NCBI RefSeq assembly: GCF_022230925.1
Contig: NZ_JAKKFH010000008.1
Span: forward strand, 434,001-498,000
DNA: 64,000 bases
Direction of reading: 5' to 3'
Source: Micromonospora alfalfae
GTDB taxonomy: Bacteria > Actinomycetota > Actinomycetes > Mycobacteriales > Micromonosporaceae
Positions 60,716 through 64,000 of the stretch are shown here, piece after piece. Every line of letters starts with the position of its first letter. Position 1 is the first letter of the stretch. The position numbers and the translations under genes were made by a program. The notes beneath the pieces are model-generated. The model had not been told where the DNA came from and made no database searches. It saw only the letters and a program-made list of their open reading frames with translations.

Positions 60716-62821
60716 ATGACCGGGTCCACCGATAACTTCATGGAGGGCACCGCCCACATCGTCGTTCAGGCAGGCAGCGTCTGCGGCGGAGTCCACATCA
60801 GGGCGTCCCCCGAGCAGCCGCTGCCGCTCCCCCGTCAGCTGCCGGCGCGGCCATGGCTGCTGGTCGGCCGGGACGACGAGGCCGCCGCACTGGACGAGGT
60901 CATCCGCACAGCTGATCTCTTCGTGGCGGCGATCGACGGTCCCGGGGGCATCGGGAAGACCACACTCGTGCTGGAGTGGGCATATCGGCGCCTGGACCGT
61001 TTCCCGGACGGGCAGCTCTTCGCCGACCTCGGTGGGTTCGGCGCCGGCGAGCCGGGCCTGCCGCCGCTCACGGTGCTCCGCGGCTTCCTTGCTGCCCTCG
61101 GCGTTCCGGCCAGCGCGGTCCCCACCGACACCGGTGCGGCCTCGGCGCTGTTCCGCAGCCGGCTCGCCGACAGACGTATCCTCATCGTCCTCGACAACGC
61201 CGCCGCCGCGGCGCAGGTCGCTCCGTTGCTGCCGGCGGCAGCGCCCGCTGTGGTGGTCGTGACCAGCCGCCACCACCTAGCTGGCCTGGGCGCCGGGCGG
61301 GTCCGCCGGATCCGGCTCGGTGTCCTGGACCGGGCCGGATCGGCGGCGCTGCTCACCGAGAACCTCGACGAGTCGGCGGCCCGCGTGGAACCGGCCGCCC
61401 TCGACGTCCTGATCGAGCACTGCGGCGGGTTGCCGCTGGCCCTGTCGATCGTCGCAGCCCGGGCGTCCCGGCATCCCGGGCACCCGCTGTCCAAGATGAT
61501 TGACGAACTCGGTGCGGCGGAGGCGCACCTGAGCGGCTTCGACGCGGGCACCGAATCCATGCGCCTACAGTCCGTCTTCTCCTGGTCGACCTCCCGCCTC
61601 ACTCCGCCGCAGGCCCGGGCATTCCGGCTCGTCGGCACGGCGCCGGTCGCCCCGCTCGGGCAGCACGCCGCCGCGAGCCTGCTAGGTCTTGCGCCGCGGC
61701 AGGCGACGGTGCTGCTCGACGAACTGGAGAGAGCGAATTTGGTGGAGGAACCCACCCCGCGTCGCTATCTGATGCACGCACTGCTGCGGCGGCACGCGGG
61801 GCAACTCGCCGAGGAGGACGAACCGACGGCGGACCGCGTCGCCGCCGTGCGACGGTTGGCCGACTCCTACTTGGGAACCGCGTACCAGGCGGACCGGCTG
61901 CTGTTTCCCTACCGCACACCGGTGACGCTGGACCAGCCGGCGGCCGGGGTCAGCACGGCACCGCTCACCAACGAGTCCGCGGCTCTGGCCTGGTTCAACA
62001 CCGAGTACGCCCAGCTGCTCACCATCCACCGGCACGCCGAACAGCTCGGCTGGTGGCGCCACGTCTGGCTGCTGGCCCGCCTGCTGGACACCTATCAGCA
62101 CCGCTCGGCGCTGCTGCGCGACAATGTGGACACCTCACGCCGGGGCGCCGACGCCGCCCACGCCCTGGCCGACCGATATGCGATCTGCCTGGCGGAGCGG
62201 CAGCTCGGCCGGGCGCTCACCCACGCACAGCGTTACGACGACGCGCGCCGTCACCTGAACCTGGCCCTGCGGACCGCCGACGACCGTGACGACACGCTCG
62301 CCATGGCGCACACCCGGCACGACCTGGCGCGCCTGTCGTCACTCGTCGGCGAGCACGGTGCCGCCCTGCGCCACGCCCGCGAGGCGTTGCGCCGCTACCG
62401 CGACTGCGGCGACCCAATCGGCGAGGCCCACGCGCTGAACCGGGCGGCCCGCCAGCTCGCCGAACTGGGCGACCACCAGGCGGCTCGGACGGCCGCTCAG
62501 CAGGCTCTCGCCCTGCACCAGCGGAACAGAGACCCGGCCGGTTGCGCGGTCACCCTCGACAACCTGGGCCACATCGCCCGCCTGCTGGGGCAGCCGGACG
62601 AGGCGATCGGGCACTACTCGCGCGCGCTTCTGGACGGCGCGGCCAACCCGTACCTCGAAGCCGCCATGGTCGAACATCTCGGTGACGCCCACGCCGATGC
62701 GGGCGACGACCAGCGTGCGGGCCTCGCCTGGCAGCGTGCCCTGACGCTCTACGAGGCGCAGTTCCGCACCGCGGAGGCCCAGCGCGTCTCCACCCGAATC
62801 CTGGGCCTGGGCGGCCCGTAG
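60716..62821 (+). CDS. NB-ARC/TPR protein with VVQAG-type N-terminal motif
   Basis: A 701-residue AfsR/SARP-like STAND protein lacking a DNA-binding domain. The start at 60716 has GGGGGC upstream. Residues 8-28 hold MEGTAHIVVQAGSVCGGVH, a short motif shared at the N-termini of many actinobacterial STAND, TIR and peptidase conflict proteins. The NTPase follows: Walker A DGPGGIGKTTL with Lys81, Walker B RRILIVLD (Asp160), VVVVTSRHHL, and GGLPLAL near 236. A winged helix and TPR repeats follow (about 470-690, e.g. LGRALTHAQRYDDARRHLNLAL). It diverges by 110 bp from the STAND-SEFIR operon and may be a co-regulated second sensor. Confidence 0.9.
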   Translation: MTGSTDNFMEGTAHIVVQAGSVCGGVHIRASPEQPLPLPRQLPARPWLLVGRDDEAAALDEVIRTADLFVAAIDGPGGIGKTTLVLEWAYRRLDRFPDGQLFADLGGFGAGEPGLPPLTVLRGFLAALGVPASAVPTDTGAASALFRSRLADRRILIVLDNAAAAAQVAPLLPAAAPAVVVVTSRHHLAGLGAGRVRRIRLGVLDRAGSAALLTENLDESAARVEPAALDVLIEHCGGLPLALSIVAARASRHPGHPLSKMIDELGAAEAHLSGFDAGTESMRLQSVFSWSTSRLTPPQARAFRLVGTAPVAPLGQHAAASLLGLAPRQATVLLDELERANLVEEPTPRRYLMHALLRRHAGQLAEEDEPTADRVAAVRRLADSYLGTAYQADRLLFPYRTPVTLDQPAAGVSTAPLTNESAALAWFNTEYAQLLTIHRHAEQLGWWRHVWLLARLLDTYQHRSALLRDNVDTSRRGADAAHALADRYAICLAERQLGRALTHAQRYDDARRHLNLALRTADDRDDTLAMAHTRHDLARLSSLVGEHGAALRHAREALRRYRDCGDPIGEAHALNRAARQLAELGDHQAARTAAQQALALHQRNRDPAGCAVTLDNLGHIARLLGQPDEAIGHYSRALLDGAANPYLEAAMVEHLGDAHADAGDDQRAGLAWQRALTLYEAQFRTAEAQRVSTRILGLGGP

Positions 62822-63023
62822 GGCGTACCGCCCTTCGACGATCTGACCGTCGTGGCCACTTGGTCGACCACCACGCTCACCACGAAATCCGGCGTCCACC
62901 TCAACCACCCGAACCATGTCCAGTCCGGAGATCGGCCGGACACCCCAGGGCCGCTCCGTGCCGGTGGTGGTCGTTGTCCGGCATCGCTACGTGGTCGGTT
63001 GGACTGCTATATGGTCTGTTTTC

Positions 63024-64000
63024 GTGGCAGATTCGCGGGCCAATCCGGGGGCCAGAACAGCGTCGGTGTTCGGCGTCGACCTACATCTGGACCTGACCGG
63101 CCCCGGCCTGCGCGCCGGGCTCACGGACGCCCTGCGGGAGGCCATCCGGACCGGACGTCTGGTGCCCGGCACGCGGCTACCGTCGTCCCGCTCGCTCGCG
63201 GCCGATCTTGGCGTGGCCCGCAACACCGTTGCCGACACCTACGCCGAACTGGTCGCCGAGGGCTGGATCACCGCCCGACAGGGCTCCGGAACGCGGGTGG
63301 CGAAGCGGGCCGAACCGCGCGGCGCGGCACAGACCGTAGCTCGCCCAAGGCCCGCTCAGCGCCGTCCCACGTACAGGCTGCTGCCGGGTGCACCGACCCT
63401 CGCGGAGTTTCCCCGTACGCAGTGGCTCGCCGCAGCTCGGCGGGCTCTGTCGACGGCCCCGAACGATGCCTTCGGCTACGGCGACGCTCTCGGCCGGGTG
63501 GAGCTGCGTACCGCCCTCGCGGACTATCTGGCGCGGGCTCGCGGGGTGTACGCCGAGCCGGACCGGATCGTGATCTGCGCCGGCTTCCACCATGGCCTGA
63601 CGCTGATGGCGCAGGTCCTGCGGGCGCGGCGGGTCACGGCGCTGGCTGTCGAGTCGTACGGCCTTGACGTGTATCGCGATCTGCTGACCAGCGCTGGCCT
63701 GCGCATTCCGCCCCTCTACGTCGACGAGCACGGCGCGCGCACCGACGACCTGGCGGGGTTGGACGGGGCGGGGGCGGCACTGTTGACACCGGCGCATCAG
63801 TACCCGACGGGGGTCGCGTTGACCCCGCAGCGGCGTACGGCGGCGGTGGACTGGGCCCGCGCCACCAGCGGGCTGATCTTGGAGGACGACTACGACGGGG
63901 AGTTCAGATACGACCGCCAGCCGGTGGGCGCGCTGCAGGGCCTCGACCCGGAGCGGGTGGTGTACTTCGGCACGGCGAGCAAGTCGCTGGCGCCCGGGCT
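63024..64000 (+). CDS. MocR/PdxR-type regulator, 3' end cut by window edge
   Basis: The frame from GTG 63024 stays open to the window end (about 325 codons visible). Residues about 20-90 are a GntR winged helix (TRLPSSRSLAADLGVARNTV, DTYAELVAEGW). The aminotransferase-like domain follows with LTPAHQYPTGV, the PLP Asp in LEDDYDGEFRYD and the Schiff-base Lys in TASKSLAPG at the very edge. It resembles the MocR protein at 6217 but is a separate paralogue. TGCTATAT upstream of the start may be an extended -10. The upstream 202-bp gap after the NB-ARC gene shows no other gene. Confidence 0.92.
   Translation, partial: MADSRANPGARTASVFGVDLHLDLTGPGLRAGLTDALREAIRTGRLVPGTRLPSSRSLAADLGVARNTVADTYAELVAEGWITARQGSGTRVAKRAEPRGAAQTVARPRPAQRRPTYRLLPGAPTLAEFPRTQWLAAARRALSTAPNDAFGYGDALGRVELRTALADYLARARGVYAEPDRIVICAGFHHGLTLMAQVLRARRVTALAVESYGLDVYRDLLTSAGLRIPPLYVDEHGARTDDLAGLDGAGAALLTPAHQYPTGVALTPQRRTAAVDWARATSGLILEDDYDGEFRYDRQPVGALQGLDPERVVYFGTASKSLAPG

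Noticed and set aside
62749..62943. Small minus-strand frame at the end of the NB-ARC gene
   Set aside because: It overlaps the coding end of the NB-ARC gene and has no ribosome site or recognisable features.

Overview
This is a high-GC actinobacterial chromosome segment, most likely from Micromonospora or a close relative. The evidence is G/C-biased third codon positions, frequent GTG starts, ATGA-coupled operons, secreted multidomain polysaccharidases with Thr/Pro linkers and CBM13 modules, MocR, PucR and hybrid GntR-TetR regulators, and STAND ATPases. No rRNA, tRNA, CRISPR array, phage or intact insertion sequence was seen. Two MocR genes lie near the ends; the right-hand one runs off the window.

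Layout. 0-5 kb: the end of a GNAT gene, then two secreted enzymes, a GH10-CBM13-GH62 xylanase/arabinofuranosidase and a cutinase/PET-hydrolase-like esterase. They share a CBM13 module that is identical over 284 bp. 5-10 kb: a collapsed SDR gene, a small membrane protein, and a MocR-cupin-SDR-CrtC/AttH-like cluster. 10-22 kb: two paralogous membrane proteins with a split alpha/beta-hydrolase signature (the second frameshifted) bracket a GNAT/barstar pair, a DesK/DesR-like system divergent from an ABC exporter plus GPP34 protein, and LtrA. 22-31 kb: a secreted repeat protein, a GntR-TetR hybrid regulator beside an ABC-ATPase remnant and DUF418 protein, an S15 peptidase, two lipoproteins and an M6 metalloprotease. 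31-39 kb: a DapA-like aldolase with PucR, ilvE, a chitinase, an unknown membrane protein and MscS.

39.8-48.6 kb: a redox-stress island with a molybdopterin oxidoreductase and its reductase, a small GNAT, a quinone-oxidoreductase-like MDR, MsrB-MsrA, a TetR regulator, OsmC, an NhaA-DsbA fusion and an AhpD-like protein. Six perfect copies and one degenerate copy of GGAC-N6-GTCC lie in its intergenic regions, which suggests one TetR-controlled regulon. This is one of the two strongest novelty candidates.

48.7-56 kb: a secreted penicillin-acylase-family enzyme with an F5/8C domain, a MarR/FAD-monooxygenase operon with a probable leaderless promoter, a PPOX flavoprotein and a Tat-type serpin. 56-63 kb: the second strong candidate, a translationally coupled pair (large STAND ATPase with a TPR-like C-terminus, then a separate SEFIR-domain protein) divergent from another NB-ARC/TPR protein with the VVQAG-type N-terminal motif. 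This arrangement suggests a conflict or immune-signalling module with the effector supplied in trans.

All function calls come from reading motifs, without database searches. Start sites were adjusted by Shine-Dalgarno position where visible.
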